This document shows, piece by piece, positions 1 through 8,704 of a DNA stretch of 64,000 bases. Position 1 is the first letter of the stretch; each line of letters starts with the position of its first letter. Both the position numbers and the translations under genes were made by a program. The stretch is from a bacterium. GTDB lineage: Bacteria; SZUA-79; Acidulodesulfobacterales; Acidulodesulfobacteraceae. Location of the stretch: the NCBI GenBank assembly GCA_021818985.1, contig JAKASO010000003.1, positions 1 through 64,000 on the forward strand, written 5' to 3'. The notes under the pieces were generated by a model. That model saw nothing but the letters and a program-made list of their open reading frames with translations. It ran no database searches and had not been told where the DNA came from.

Positions 1-429
1 CCGCAGAAGGCTTTCGTCCTTTTTTACCCGTTTTCTTTTTGTAGTAGTAAGAACTCGGGGAAAGGCCGACGTATTTAAGAACTTCGGCTATTTTATCTTT
101 GTATTTATTTGCTAATTCAACCTTGTTAGGTTTCTTAAGTAGAGTTTTTTTTAAAAGCTCGTCTTTTATCTTAAGCTCAAATTCCTTTTCACCTAAAAGG
201 CTTTTAAGCTTTTCGTTTTCATACTGAAGCTTTATACGCTTACGGATCCTTCTTGTTTTCTTTTAAAGCCGTAACACCGTTGCTAATGAATATCTTTTTC
301 CATTTATAGAAAAGGCTTTGTCCTATTTCGTATTTTCTTAAAGTCTTAAGGAACGCCATTTACCGTTCCTTCCTGCAGGATTGAAATCTTTTCCTCATCA
401 GTAAATTTTCTTCTTGTGTTTAGTCCCAT
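1..429 (-). pseudogene. IS3-family transposase, frameshifted and partial
   Basis: Translation starts at an ATG at 427-429 behind a good GGAGG (437-441) and reads MGLNTRRKFTDEEKISILQE, typical of the N-terminal helix-turn-helix of IS3-family OrfA. The frame stops at about 346-348. The protein resumes in another frame (KTLRKYEIGQSLFYKWKK) and a second frame change follows near 243-262. The rest then reads through a leucine-zipper-like stretch and into VLKYVGLSPSSYYYKKK, which resembles the start of OrfB. One shift could reflect the programmed OrfA/OrfB frameshift of the family, but two shifts this early, one inside OrfA, indicate decay. The catalytic DDE region would lie beyond the edge. Confidence 0.75.
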
Positions 430-481
430 TTTTTAACCTCCAATTGACTTAATTATAGTGTCTAATTTTATTCCAGTCAAT
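1..481 (-). mobile_element. IS3-family insertion sequence remnant, cut by window edge
   Basis: The left edge holds the transposase end of an IS3-type element on the minus strand. The coding part (1-429) is a broken OrfA with the beginning of an OrfB-like region. Upstream lies a Shine-Dalgarno (437-441), then a candidate terminal repeat at about 459-480, which read on the minus strand begins TGACTGGAATAAAATTAGAC. Octamers at 442-449 and 475-482 are inverted copies of each other. The outer boundary near 481 is inferred from similarity to IS3-type ends, and no target duplication can be checked because the other end is outside the window. Confidence 0.7.
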
Positions 482-602
482 TAGGGGGCTAATACATTAT
501 TATAATTTTACTATAATTTTGAGACGGGCTCAAAGTCCCGAATCCACCTATGGGAGTTGTATTAATTTATGGGTACATTATAAAACAAATAAATTATAAA
601 AA

Positions 603-866
603 TTAAAACTTTAGGCCTGACACAGAATTTTGAACGCTACCTTTTTTTACAAAAACTATATATTCGGGAGGATTAACTTCATAGGAAAGAAATTCATGAC
701 CGGTTTTTTTGCAGTAGCTTTTGAGATCTTCAATAATACCGTCATCCGATGCTGTTACTTTAAGAACTGAGCCGTCCGGAATGTTTTCAAATTCTTCTTT
801 GACCTTTAAGATAGGAACCGGACAACTCAGCCCAAAAGTATCAAGTTCATAATCGTAATCCATCAT
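603..866 (-). CDS. tusA: TusA-family sulfur carrier protein (first copy)
   Basis: This 87-residue protein has the TusA/SirA fold signature: LDTFGLSCPVPILK near the N-terminus, with the sulfur-carrying Cys15 in the CPxP motif, and a C-terminal strand ending in IVFVKK. TusA proteins carry persulfide sulfur from cysteine desulfurases or sulfur-oxidising enzymes to tRNA thiolation, molybdenum cofactor synthesis or dissimilatory sulfur enzymes. It is the last gene of an iscS-iscU-tusA run, with about 165 bp between iscU and tusA. Two ATGs stand in tandem at the start (866 or 863) and no strong ribosome site separates them. A second TusA lies at 52421-52660, so the two may have different partners. 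Which acceptor it serves cannot be read from the sequence. Confidence 0.88.
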   Translation of the reverse strand: MMDYDYELDTFGLSCPVPILKVKEEFENIPDGSVLKVTASDDGIIEDLKSYCKKTGHEFLSYEVNPPEYIVFVKKGSVQNSVSGLKF

Positions 867-1031
867 AGCGTATCAACCTATTATATCTATTATATTTTAT
901 ATTTCTTTTATATTTCCATATTTCACATCGCGACAGCCGCATTTTACGCATTTTAACGGGTGTATTTTAACGAAACAGGCAATAATTGCGTTCTTCGGCC
1001 GCCGTATTACGCATAAGCTTTTAAGCATGCG

Positions 1032-1472
1032 CTACAGAGCTTCAAGAACCTCGTCGTGATCGTGATCGCCCGTATCCACCTTGCCCACCGGTCCCTTCCC
1101 CGCTTTTCTTGACTTATAGTCTTCAATTGCAAGGTGAAGAGCATCTGCGGCCAAATTTGAGCAATGCATCTTAACAGGCGGTAAACCATCCAACGCTTCT
1201 GCAACGACCGCATTAGAAATACTTTCAGCTTCGTCTAATGTTCTGCCTTTAACAAGCTCTGTAACCATAGAGCTTGTAGCTATGGCAGCCCCGCACCCAA
1301 ATGTTTTAAATTTAACGTCCTGTATCTTTTCATCTTTGACTTTAATATAAATTTTCATTATGTCGCCGCATGTGGGGTTACCCAGTTCGCCTACGCCATT
1401 GGCATCGGCAATCTCGCCGACATTTCTCGGATGTTCAAAATGATCCATTACCTTTTCGGAATATATTGGCAT
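1032..1472 (-). CDS. iscU: IscU/NifU-type iron-sulfur cluster scaffold protein
   Basis: A 146-residue scaffold on which Fe-S clusters are built before transfer to apoproteins. The three ligand cysteines are present: Cys35 in GNPTCGD (with the Asp37 that makes clusters labile), Cys60 in FGCGAAIA and Cys104 in MHCSNLAADAL. The preceding LPPVK segment (97-101) is the chaperone HscA recognition motif in the family. The tail from about residue 121 is a short acidic, His-rich extension (GDHDHDEV). A strong AAGGAG lies 8 nt before the ATG. It follows iscS by about 195 bp, so the pair should act together. This matters because the partner IscS lacks the usual PLP lysine. Confidence 0.93.
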   Translation of the reverse strand: MPIYSEKVMDHFEHPRNVGEIADANGVGELGNPTCGDIMKIYIKVKDEKIQDVKFKTFGCGAAIATSSMVTELVKGRTLDEAESISNAVVAEALDGLPPVKMHCSNLAADALHLAIEDYKSRKAGKGPVGKVDTGDHDHDEVLEAL

Positions 1473-1666
1473 GTTTTCGTCTCCTTTTTATTTTTTTATT
1501 TTTATTTTCGATTATTTTCGATTATTTATTTATTCTCAATATAATCTCAGTCATACCGCCATTTAAAATTTTGCATTAAGTATATTATCCGTATTCGGCA
1601 TATTTACACACAACATATATAAACATAAATATAATATAATATTATTAATATGTTAATATGGCCGGA

Positions 1667-2869
1667 TTAAGCGCTTTGAGTTGCTTTTTGAGCTTCTTTT
1701 TGCTTTTTTACCTCTTCGTACAGAGGTGACATATTTCTTAATTTTTCAACTATCTGCGGAAGCTTTTCTACAAAATACTCCGCATCACCCATAGTATTGT
1801 CTTCTCCTAATGTAATTAAAAGCGAACCTTGGGCCAACGCAGGATCAATGCCTATAGCATTTAACACATGAGAAGATTTAAGTATTTTAGATGTGCAGGC
1901 AGACCCGCTTGCTACCATTATGCCATTATTATTAAGCCACATAAGTATTGATTCCCCTTCGATATATTTAATGACAAAATTGATATTATTAGGAAGCCTT
2001 TTTTCTGGATGCCCATTCAAATATACCTCATCCATCGAAGATAAAACACCGGAAATAATATGTTTCTGGATGGGGAAAAGATGCTCCTGCCTTGCTTTAA
2101 ACTCATTTTTTGCAAGCTCGCAGGCAACTCCGGCGCCAACTATGGCGGGAACATTTTCGGTGCCTGCCCTTCTGCCAAACTCCTGCACCCCGCCGTCTAT
2201 TAAAGGCATGATGCGCACGCCTTTTTTAAGGTAAAATATTCCGCTTCCCTTAGGCCCGTAAAACCTGTGCGGAGCGCATGAAAGCATATCAACATCAAGA
2301 TTTTTAACATCGGTTTCGATAAAACCGCATGAGGAATTGGCATCGGTATGTATAAATGCGCCGCCTTCATGGGCTATTTTAGATATATCTTTTATATTTT
2401 GAATAGTGCCTATTTCATTTGAAGCATGCGTAATGCTTACAAGAATCGTATCTTTTCTCATGGCTTTTTTGACATCGGCGGGATCAACAAATCCATACCT
2501 GTCAACAGGCACCTGAGTAAATTCAAAGCCAAGCCTTGCTAATGATTTTACAGCATTTAAAACGCTAAAGTGTTCAATAGACGAAGTTACGACATGTTTA
2601 CCCTTTTCGAGACGCGCAAAAGCTGTCCCTTTTATTGCAAGATTGTTAGACTCCGAACCGCTCGAGGTAAATATGACCTCTGCGCTTGAACAGTTCAGCA
2701 GGGAAGCCGCCTGATTCCTCGCCTTATCTAAAGCCTCCCTTGGAGCATCGCTAAGCGTGTGTATGCTTTGCGGATTGCCGTATTCTTGTTCAAAAAACGG
2801 ATCCATAGCTGTTTTTACTTCAGGTCTCATTTTCGTAGCGGCAAAATGATCTAAATTTATTATCTTCAT
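1667..2869 (-). CDS. iscS: IscS/NifS-like cysteine desulfurase with Arg at the PLP-lysine position
   Basis: A 400-residue class V aminotransferase-fold protein. The ATG at 2867-2869 is chosen because GGAGG lies 5 nt upstream; a longer frame beginning seven codons earlier lacks a ribosome site. Family features seen: SSGSESNNLA (69-78), His100 in IEHFSV, THASNEIGTI (148-156), the cofactor Asp177 in HTDA, GTENVPAIVG (236-245), and the mobile-loop cysteine Cys325 in SGSACTSK. The normally invariant SxHK lysine that binds PLP is Arg202 here (CAPHRFYGPKG), and the Gln that usually follows the HxDA motif is also replaced. Archaeoglobus fulgidus IscS is a known precedent: it lacks this lysine and forms clusters with IscU. 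This protein also shares its NGHPEKRLPNN and MSPLY segments as I recall them. It may therefore act as a structural partner or cysteine ligand in place of a true desulfurase. Confidence 0.9.
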   Translation of the reverse strand: MKIINLDHFAATKMRPEVKTAMDPFFEQEYGNPQSIHTLSDAPREALDKARNQAASLLNCSSAEVIFTSSGSESNNLAIKGTAFARLEKGKHVVTSSIEHFSVLNAVKSLARLGFEFTQVPVDRYGFVDPADVKKAMRKDTILVSITHASNEIGTIQNIKDISKIAHEGGAFIHTDANSSCGFIETDVKNLDVDMLSCAPHRFYGPKGSGIFYLKKGVRIMPLIDGGVQEFGRRAGTENVPAIVGAGVACELAKNEFKARQEHLFPIQKHIISGVLSSMDEVYLNGHPEKRLPNNINFVIKYIEGESILMWLNNNGIMVASGSACTSKILKSSHVLNAIGIDPALAQGSLLITLGEDNTMGDAEYFVEKLPQIVEKLRNMSPLYEEVKKQKEAQKATQSA

Positions 2870-2970
2870 AGTATCCTCCGATTTCTGCAATTAAGCCGGT
2901 TAAGTTAAAAAAAGCTTAAATTCAAATATCTTGTTTATAATAAATAATAAAATAATGTAAGTATAATATA

Positions 2971-2999
2971 AGTAAAACATACATTACTAAATTAGTCAA
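2971..2999 (-). promoter_or_regulatory. candidate sigma-70 promoter upstream of iscS-iscU-tusA
   Basis: On the minus strand TTGACT (plus 2994-2999) is separated by 17 nt from TTTACT (plus 2971-2976), about 100 nt before the iscS start. The -35 is good and the -10 is a weak match, so this is a plausible but unproven promoter. Confidence 0.35.
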
Positions 3000-3027
3000 G
3001 TATTATTAGAAAAAAAATTTGCTCTTT

Positions 3028-3082
3028 CAACATAATATCAACATAATATCAACATAATATCAACATAATATCAATATAATAT
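3028..3082. repeat. 11-bp tandem repeat, five units
   Basis: Four identical units of CAACATAATAT (3028-3071) are followed by a fifth with one change (CAATATAATAT, 3072-3082). The array sits in the spacer between the cytochrome c gene and iscS, about 30 bp upstream of the candidate iscS promoter. An 11-bp period is close to one helical turn, so it could bend DNA or bind a protein in register. It may equally be a slippage product. Confidence 0.9.
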
Positions 3083-3140
3083 TAATAATATTATAAGCAT
3101 TAAGCGAACTGCCGTTCCAAAGCGGAGAGCTTTTTAATAA

Positions 3141-3530
3141 TTATTTTAAAGAATCCAGATACGAAGCAAGCTCAAAAAGTTCTTTTTTAGAAAGCATCTT
3201 ATGGTCAGGCATAATGGCCATATAGGATTTTCCGTTAATTTTTATCATCGAACCGGATTTAAAATGCTTGTCCGGCGCCTTTATCTGAATTTCTATCCAG
3301 TGAATAGAATGTTTAAGAAGACCTTCTTTTGAAAGATCGGGTCCGATTGTCCCGCCTTTGCCGTCAATAGCGTGGCAGGCAAAACAGTCTATCCCTTTTT
3401 TATTGGAATGAATAAGCTGAAAGCCTAGCTGAGCCGCGCTGAGTTTAACAGGAGCCGTGATCGCACGGACGACGACATACCCTAAAATCACTACTAATAA
3501 AATAAAAATAAGCGTAAAAGTTTTTTTCAT
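3141..3530 (-). CDS. membrane-anchored monoheme cytochrome c
   Basis: A 129-residue class I cytochrome c. An N-terminal hydrophobic segment (residues 4-23) acts as signal or anchor and has no clear cleavage site, so the protein probably remains tethered to the periplasmic face of the inner membrane. The single heme site is Cys49-Cys52-His53 (CFACH), and Met107 or Met112 in MPDHKML could be the sixth ligand. The GxxxIGPDL segment after the heme site is typical of the small cytochrome c fold. Its ribosome site (GGGAGG 3 nt before the ATG) is strong. It stands alone between apt and the iscS run, so its redox partners are not evident. It could be a partner of a terminal oxidase or of a periplasmic dehydrogenase. 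Confidence 0.85.
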   Translation of the reverse strand: MKKTFTLIFILLVVILGYVVVRAITAPVKLSAAQLGFQLIHSNKKGIDCFACHAIDGKGGTIGPDLSKEGLLKHSIHWIEIQIKAPDKHFKSGSMIKINGKSYMAIMPDHKMLSKKELFELASYLDSLK

Positions 3531-3585
3531 AAACCTCCCTTAGAAGCATATAATATATAATAATAACGTAGCGTTTTATTTGAAT

Positions 3586-4119
3586 TTAATAACTTAAAAG
3601 AGAAAATACCGCATACGGCTTTAATTTTTCCCTGCCTTTTAAAAAAGTAAGTTCGGCTAAAAATGCCGTTTCCACAACAATAGCTCCAAAACCGGTTATC
3701 AGATCAATTGTAGCAAGAGCGGTTCCCCCCGTAGCAAGCACGTCGTCGGCAATTATCACCCGGTCTTTTTCTTTAAGAGCGTCTTTGTGTATCTCCAATG
3801 TCGCACTGCCGTATTCAAGATCGTAGCTTTTGTAATTACACTTTGCCGGCAGTTTGCCCTGTTTTCTGACTAATATGATGCCGGCTCCGAGCCTGTAAGC
3901 AAGAACCGAGCCTATAATAAAACCTCTTGCCTCGACCGAAACAACATAATCTATCCCTTCTTTAACATAGCGGTTTGCAAGCATATCAATAGCAAAACTA
4001 AATGCTTTCGCATCGGCAAGAAGGGTTGTAATATCTTTAAAGTTAATGCCTTTTTTGGGGAAATCTTTTATTTCGCGGATATACCGGCGCAAGTCCTCCA
4101 CTGTCTTAAGACTATTCAT
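3586..4119 (-). CDS. apt: adenine phosphoribosyltransferase
   Basis: Salvages adenine with PRPP to form AMP in the cytoplasm. The 177-residue length matches the family. The start [20 protein letters not shown] is the usual Apt opening, and the PRPP-binding loop [14 protein letters not shown] lies at about residues 121-134. [10 protein letters not shown], which contacts the base, lies at about 61-70. It is the last gene of the run with the upstream glycosyltransferases, about 100 bp after the GT2 gene. Together with mtnP at 55.5-56.4 kb, which releases adenine from methylthioadenosine, it would let the cell recover adenine made by polyamine or quorum-signal synthesis. Confidence 0.95.
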   Translation of the reverse strand: MNSLKTVEDLRRYIREIKDFPKKGINFKDITTLLADAKAFSFAIDMLANRYVKEGIDYVVSVEARGFIIGSVLAYRLGAGIILVRKQGKLPAKCNYKSYDLEYGSATLEIHKDALKEKDRVIIADDVLATGGTALATIDLITGFGAIVVETAFLAELTFLKGREKLKPYAVFSLLSY

Positions 4120-4217
4120 AAATATACCCTGTCCTTTACTTTAAATGCGGTTTACCTTAAATAATTTTATCAATTATAAAACAGCAAATTTTCAATGTCA
4201 ACCGTTTCTCCACAGGG

Positions 4218-4952
4218 TTATTTATATAGACCGAGCCTTAATCTTATGACCATAAAAAAGGCTTCAAAGATGATAGACTTTGACATTTTTGATCTTCCCA
4301 TAGTTCTTTCGTAAAATGTTATAGGGATTTCATCTATCCTGCATCCGGTTTTTTTCATTCTATACTTCATTTCTATCTGAAAGGCGTATCCTTTTGATTT
4401 TACGCCGTCTAAATTGATCTTTTTAAGGCAGGCGACATTATACATATTAAAACCACCGGTAAGGTCGGTTATCTTAAGCCCTGTTATTACCATTGAATAT
4501 ATGTTCGCAAAATAAGATATTAAAAGCCTTTTCATTTTCCAGTTCATTATCCTGATGCCGTCTTTATAACGGGAACCGACGATCATGCCAACGGCGTTAT
4601 TATTTATACGATTAACAAAATTTATAATCTCGGAAGGATCGTGGGAAAAATCACAGTCCATCGTGATTACATAATCGAATCCCTGTTCGATCGCAAACTT
4701 AAATCCTGCACGGTAAGCAGTCCCAAGCCCCATTTTTTTTTCTCTTTTTATCAAAAACAGCCTGTCTTTAAACTCTCCGTTCATCATTTTATCCGAAACA
4801 ACAGCCGAAGTTCCGTCAGGTGAATTATCATCAACCACTAAAAGACTGATACCCGCGTCCTTTTCTTTATGATCAAGGGTCAGAACCGAAATTATCATCT
4901 TCGCAATATTTTTTTTTTCGTTATATGTAGGTATTATCACTAAAATTTTCAT
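4218..4952 (-). CDS. GT2-family polyprenyl-phosphate glycosyltransferase (DPM1-like)
   Basis: A 244-residue cytoplasmic GT-A glycosyltransferase related to dolichyl-phosphate mannose synthase. It opens with IIPTYNEKKNI, has the nucleotide-binding VVDDNSPDGT, then GLGTAYRAGF and the metal-binding DCDFSHDP, and ends with TFYERTMGRSKMS, all characteristic of the DPM1-like group. No C-terminal transmembrane pair is present, so it is the soluble or peripheral type. The gene immediately upstream encodes a GT39-type membrane glycosyltransferase. The likely division of labour is that this enzyme charges a polyprenyl phosphate with a sugar and the GT39 enzyme transfers it to an acceptor. The sugar and the acceptor (lipid A, protein or polysaccharide) cannot be decided from sequence. 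Confidence 0.88.
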   Translation of the reverse strand: MKILVIIPTYNEKKNIAKMIISVLTLDHKEKDAGISLLVVDDNSPDGTSAVVSDKMMNGEFKDRLFLIKREKKMGLGTAYRAGFKFAIEQGFDYVITMDCDFSHDPSEIINFVNRINNNAVGMIVGSRYKDGIRIMNWKMKRLLISYFANIYSMVITGLKITDLTGGFNMYNVACLKKINLDGVKSKGYAFQIEMKYRMKKTGCRIDEIPITFYERTMGRSKMSKSIIFEAFFMVIRLRLGLYK

Positions 4953-5152
4953 GATAAACTATAGCTCAGATACTCTCGTATTTATATTTTTAAATGATCA
5001 TCATATACCATTATATATACCATTAATTATATAATAATATATAACCTAATAATCCCAAAATTACCGCAAGAAATTTCTTAATTCTTTAAACGGGCTGCCT
5101 TGACGCTGGTTGGGGCTTAATGAGGGTTTGACGGTTCGGCTTATATATTTAT

Positions 5153-6946
5153 TCAATACAATCTGTGCGTGAAATTTTTAGCGGCGGATCCGGCTTTAAA
5201 ATCCTTCATAAGATAAAGGTAAAAGACTCTCACGGGCCGCAGCTGCTTGTATATATCAAGCCTGCCTATCTTTTTGACCGATTTAAAAAACGGCGCGTAA
5301 GTCTTCACAGGGTATATCATATATTTATCATCCATTATGAACAGCGCGTCCCTTCCGTTGATCTTATTTAAATTCTGCCAGAGATCATACTGATTTAAAA
5401 AACCGGAAATATTATATATATTTACGGCAGGCTTCAAATTATCATAATAAACAAGTTCATCGCTAATGGCATAGTGATGCGTCATGACAAAAAGCAAAGG
5501 ATATTTCCTTTTGTAGCATTTATAAATAATGTTTATATAATGCGCGGATTGGCGCCAGCCGAACAGATCGTTTATAACATTTGCGGTTTCGGGTTTACCA
5601 GGGATATGCGGAATAAAGTCAAATATGCCGCCTTTATGCCGGAGCTGTTCTTGATCTATATATCTTATTATTTTACCTGACGGGATAAAATTGTAATATA
5701 TCTGATAATAAAGGGCTACGCTTAAAAATGCGCCCACAAACAGAGAAAAATATACATAAAATCTTAAAGAATTAAACCTTAACCGGTAAAAAAGAACTTT
5801 AATTTTAGAGCCTTCGCTTTTAATTTTTTCGTTTAATATTCGGGCGTTATCACTGAAAACAAATCCGGCAAGAGGAAAAGCCGTAATATAACCTATATCT
5901 GGCCAGTGAAGAAGTATAGTATGAGAATAGCCGTTTATTATAAAAAAAAGAAGCATAGGGGCCGACATAACAAGAGAAAATAAAGAACCTTCAGATGCTT
6001 TTTCAGATGCTTTAAAGCCGTTACCGATATCAAAACCTCTGCCTGAACCTGTATTATTTTTTAAGCCGCCTTGCCGCTCTAAACTATAATTACGGCTATA
6101 ACTATGGTTATTTTTTATCCAAAACTTAAAATAGCGAAAGGAGTATGTAAAGGAATAGACGATAAAAATATATATGAACGGGGTTATTACAAGAAATTGC
6201 CCGATCCACCCCTGCACAAACATTATAATGCCGGGTTTAGGAACCGAAAATCCGTGAGAAAGCTGAAATTTGAAAGAAATAAAATTATGAACGGCATTCC
6301 AGTATATAACCGGCGAAAATATAATGATTGCAATTAAAAGCGATAGATACGGATAAACGGCGGTAAGCAGGTTTCTGTTCTTTTTTGAGATTAAGAAATA
6401 AAGAAGAACGGAAGGAGGAATCAAAGCGGCGGTGTATTTACTTATAAAAGCAAGTCCTAAGAATATCCCCGTTAATATCCATAAAAGAATATTATTATTT
6501 TTATTTATAGCAAGGTATAAAAAAATTAAAAATACTATGTAAAAAAATAAAAGGGAACTATCAGGCAGTATCATGACAGAAAGGATCATGCCAAAAATGG
6601 GCGAACATATAAAAAAAAGAAAGGCAAAAAAAGAAGCTCTTTTATCTTTAAATAACAGTAAAGAAAGATAATAAATTGCTATACCGTCAAGAAATGAAAA
6701 AATTATAGCGCCTAATCTGACGGTTAGCTCATTTTTTCCAAAAACGTGGGTAAAAAAATATATAATATAAGCAACAAACGGGGCGTCATCTAAATATCCA
6801 AATAACGGTTTTAACGACCAGACATAATAATGGGCTTCGTCATTTCCAAGATTCAGGGTTGACGCAAGATGAATGTGGACAAAGAGCGCAAGAACCGATA
6901 AAGCTATCACAGCTATTTCATATTTGTAAGGTAATAATCTGCTCAC
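5153..6946 (-). CDS. GT39/ArnT-like integral-membrane glycosyltransferase
   Basis: A 597-residue polytopic protein with about ten hydrophobic segments in the first 400 residues and a large soluble C-terminal domain. The first loop carries the acidic NDEAHYYVW motif followed by FGYLDDAPFVAY, as in PMT_2/ArnT-type enzymes that move sugars from polyprenyl-phosphate donors on the periplasmic face. A hydrophilic low-complexity insert (about residues 278-320, with a KASEKASEG duplication) interrupts the membrane region. The start is GTG at 6944-6946, but the nearest GGAG is 16 nt away, so the start is uncertain. It pairs with the downstream GT2 enzyme, which probably makes its lipid-linked donor. 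Confidence 0.85.
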   Translation of the reverse strand: MSRLLPYKYEIAVIALSVLALFVHIHLASTLNLGNDEAHYYVWSLKPLFGYLDDAPFVAYIIYFFTHVFGKNELTVRLGAIIFSFLDGIAIYYLSLLLFKDKRASFFAFLFFICSPIFGMILSVMILPDSSLLFFYIVFLIFLYLAINKNNNILLWILTGIFLGLAFISKYTAALIPPSVLLYFLISKKNRNLLTAVYPYLSLLIAIIIFSPVIYWNAVHNFISFKFQLSHGFSVPKPGIIMFVQGWIGQFLVITPFIYIFIVYSFTYSFRYFKFWIKNNHSYSRNYSLERQGGLKNNTGSGRGFDIGNGFKASEKASEGSLFSLVMSAPMLLFFIINGYSHTILLHWPDIGYITAFPLAGFVFSDNARILNEKIKSEGSKIKVLFYRLRFNSLRFYVYFSLFVGAFLSVALYYQIYYNFIPSGKIIRYIDQEQLRHKGGIFDFIPHIPGKPETANVINDLFGWRQSAHYINIIYKCYKRKYPLLFVMTHHYAISDELVYYDNLKPAVNIYNISGFLNQYDLWQNLNKINGRDALFIMDDKYMIYPVKTYAPFFKSVKKIGRLDIYKQLRPVRVFYLYLMKDFKAGSAAKNFTHRLY

Positions 6947-6997
6947 CTTTAATTAAGGTTGTCTCCTTTTATCTTATTTTATTGCAGCAGCGTAATA

Positions 6998-8632
6998 TTA
7001 TATAAAGTATAAAGAAAGAAATTTATTTAAAACATAATTAAACCTGTCTTTTAACTCTAAAGAGGCATCTACGGCAATGACCGGTCCGTTATCCACAGCC
7101 GGCGGAACAAAATTCTTTTTTTGATTAAGATAGACGGCTTCGTCCGCATCGGAATAGTCTTTTTTTTCAAAATGGTTCCGTTTTCTTTTTCTGATCCTTT
7201 CAAGTATAATGTATTCTTTTTCGTCTTCTATTTTAGAATAAATAATAATAAAATTACAGTTAATTTTTTTGTAAGACTCTATAAAAAGAGCCCTGAATTC
7301 TTCTTTTAAAAAAGTGGCATCCAATATGACATTTTTTCCAGACAATACTAATCTTTGCCATTCTTTAAAGATATCATCATAAACCTTTTTTGTAACGGAC
7401 GGGGCATAAAGTTCTTTTTCATAGAACTTTTCTTTTCTTATTTTATCGGACGACAGAACTTCGGCGTCAAAATATCTTCCGAGCATAGCGGAAAGCTCGG
7501 TTTTGCCGGAACCGGCCAGACCCATATTTAAAATCGTAAGCGGCTTTCTTAAAATAATACTGTAAAACAGGCATAATCTTAAATACATTAAGGCGTCGCC
7601 GGTTTTATTCGATAGGACGGCAACTTTGGATCTGACAAATGCCCTGTAAGATTTAAAAAAGAACATAACCGCAAATTCATAATCTTTAAATTTATCGCCG
7701 GCGGCGCTATTAAAAAAACTCTTGTAATAACCAAAAAATTCGACAGATTCGTAAAAAAAACCATGATATTCAAAATCCATAAGCAGAAAAGCAATATCAA
7801 GGTAGATATCCTGCATCCTCAATTTCTCGTTAAATTCAACGCAGTCCATGATACATATATCGTTAATACAGCCGCGATCAAGAACAGCTATATGCTCCAT
7901 TCTCAGATCGCCGTGGCAATCCCTTATAAAGCCGCTTTTAATTCTCATATCAGCAAAATCCAAAAATTTTTGCGATTCAAGAAACGAAACATAAAAATCA
8001 TGTATATCAAGAACGCGCTCCCTGTATAATCCTTCCTTAAAGCTGTCAAAGAAATTCATAACCGCCTTAAAATTATCATCCCAGTTTTCTTTATAAACAT
8101 CTATACCGCCGTGCTTGGATATCTTCTTCGATGTCCTTGCGTTTTTATGAAATAAATAAACCCTTTTAGCAATTCTTTTCAGGATAGCATTTATGTCGTA
8201 TATTTTAAGGTGCCTACGCCCTCTAAGAAACTCATCGCTCAAATTAATATTAATATTAATTATGGAAATTAAAAAAACTTCATCGGGAATACGCCTCATC
8301 CTTACAAGAAAATCTACAATTTTTCCCCCTTTAAAACCGAGAAACACTTTATCTTTTTTTTTCCTAACCTCTAAAATATCAAGATAGACTCCGGAGCAGC
8401 TTCTCCGGTTTAAAGAAAGCTCCTCTCCGGAAAATTTTCTCCTGTTTTTCAAAGTAGTATAATCAACAAAACTAAAAGCGATATTCTTTTTTTGCTTATA
8501 AACGAATTTTGAGGAGATAAAAACCCTAGATATATGAGTTTCTATAACCCTTACAACGGACGGTGGGATGCCTTCAAAGCGGGAAATAGCGTTCAATAAA
8601 TCATCTATGCTAAAACCATTATTAATAGTCAT
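6998..8632 (-). CDS. bifunctional APH-like kinase and P-loop ATP-binding protein
   Basis: This 544-residue protein joins two domains. The N-terminal two-thirds resembles the aminoglycoside/choline kinase fold: FIRDCHGDLRMEHI carries the catalytic HGD, followed by CIMDCVEFN with the metal-binding Asp. The C-terminal part (from about residue 365) is a small P-loop kinase: NMGLAGSGKTELS is the Walker A motif and LSSDKIRKEKFY follows. This is the known COG2187-COG0645 arrangement found in many proteobacteria, whose substrate is unsettled; the family name does not imply antibiotic resistance. Phe, Tyr and Lys are abundant, as is usual for this AT-rich genome. It lies between the sigma factor and the glycosyltransferase pair. 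Confidence 0.82.
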   Translation of the reverse strand: MTINNGFSIDDLLNAISRFEGIPPSVVRVIETHISRVFISSKFVYKQKKNIAFSFVDYTTLKNRRKFSGEELSLNRRSCSGVYLDILEVRKKKDKVFLGFKGGKIVDFLVRMRRIPDEVFLISIINININLSDEFLRGRRHLKIYDINAILKRIAKRVYLFHKNARTSKKISKHGGIDVYKENWDDNFKAVMNFFDSFKEGLYRERVLDIHDFYVSFLESQKFLDFADMRIKSGFIRDCHGDLRMEHIAVLDRGCINDICIMDCVEFNEKLRMQDIYLDIAFLLMDFEYHGFFYESVEFFGYYKSFFNSAAGDKFKDYEFAVMFFFKSYRAFVRSKVAVLSNKTGDALMYLRLCLFYSIILRKPLTILNMGLAGSGKTELSAMLGRYFDAEVLSSDKIRKEKFYEKELYAPSVTKKVYDDIFKEWQRLVLSGKNVILDATFLKEEFRALFIESYKKINCNFIIIYSKIEDEKEYIILERIRKRKRNHFEKKDYSDADEAVYLNQKKNFVPPAVDNGPVIAVDASLELKDRFNYVLNKFLSLYFI

Positions 8633-8704
8633 TACACTAAGTAATCCGAAAAATAGACGATGAAAGATTGCGTTCGGGTAAATAGTAAATGCACAGAAAT
8701 TTAA

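Noticed and set aside
3028-3082. 11-bp array as CRISPR or iteron origin
   Set aside because: Units are directly adjacent without spacers and too short for CRISPR; no dnaA, DnaA boxes or rep gene lie beside it.
6998-8632. Aminoglycoside resistance gene
   Set aside because: The APH-like domain with a P-loop kinase is a widespread chromosomal family of unknown substrate and not a resistance enzyme.
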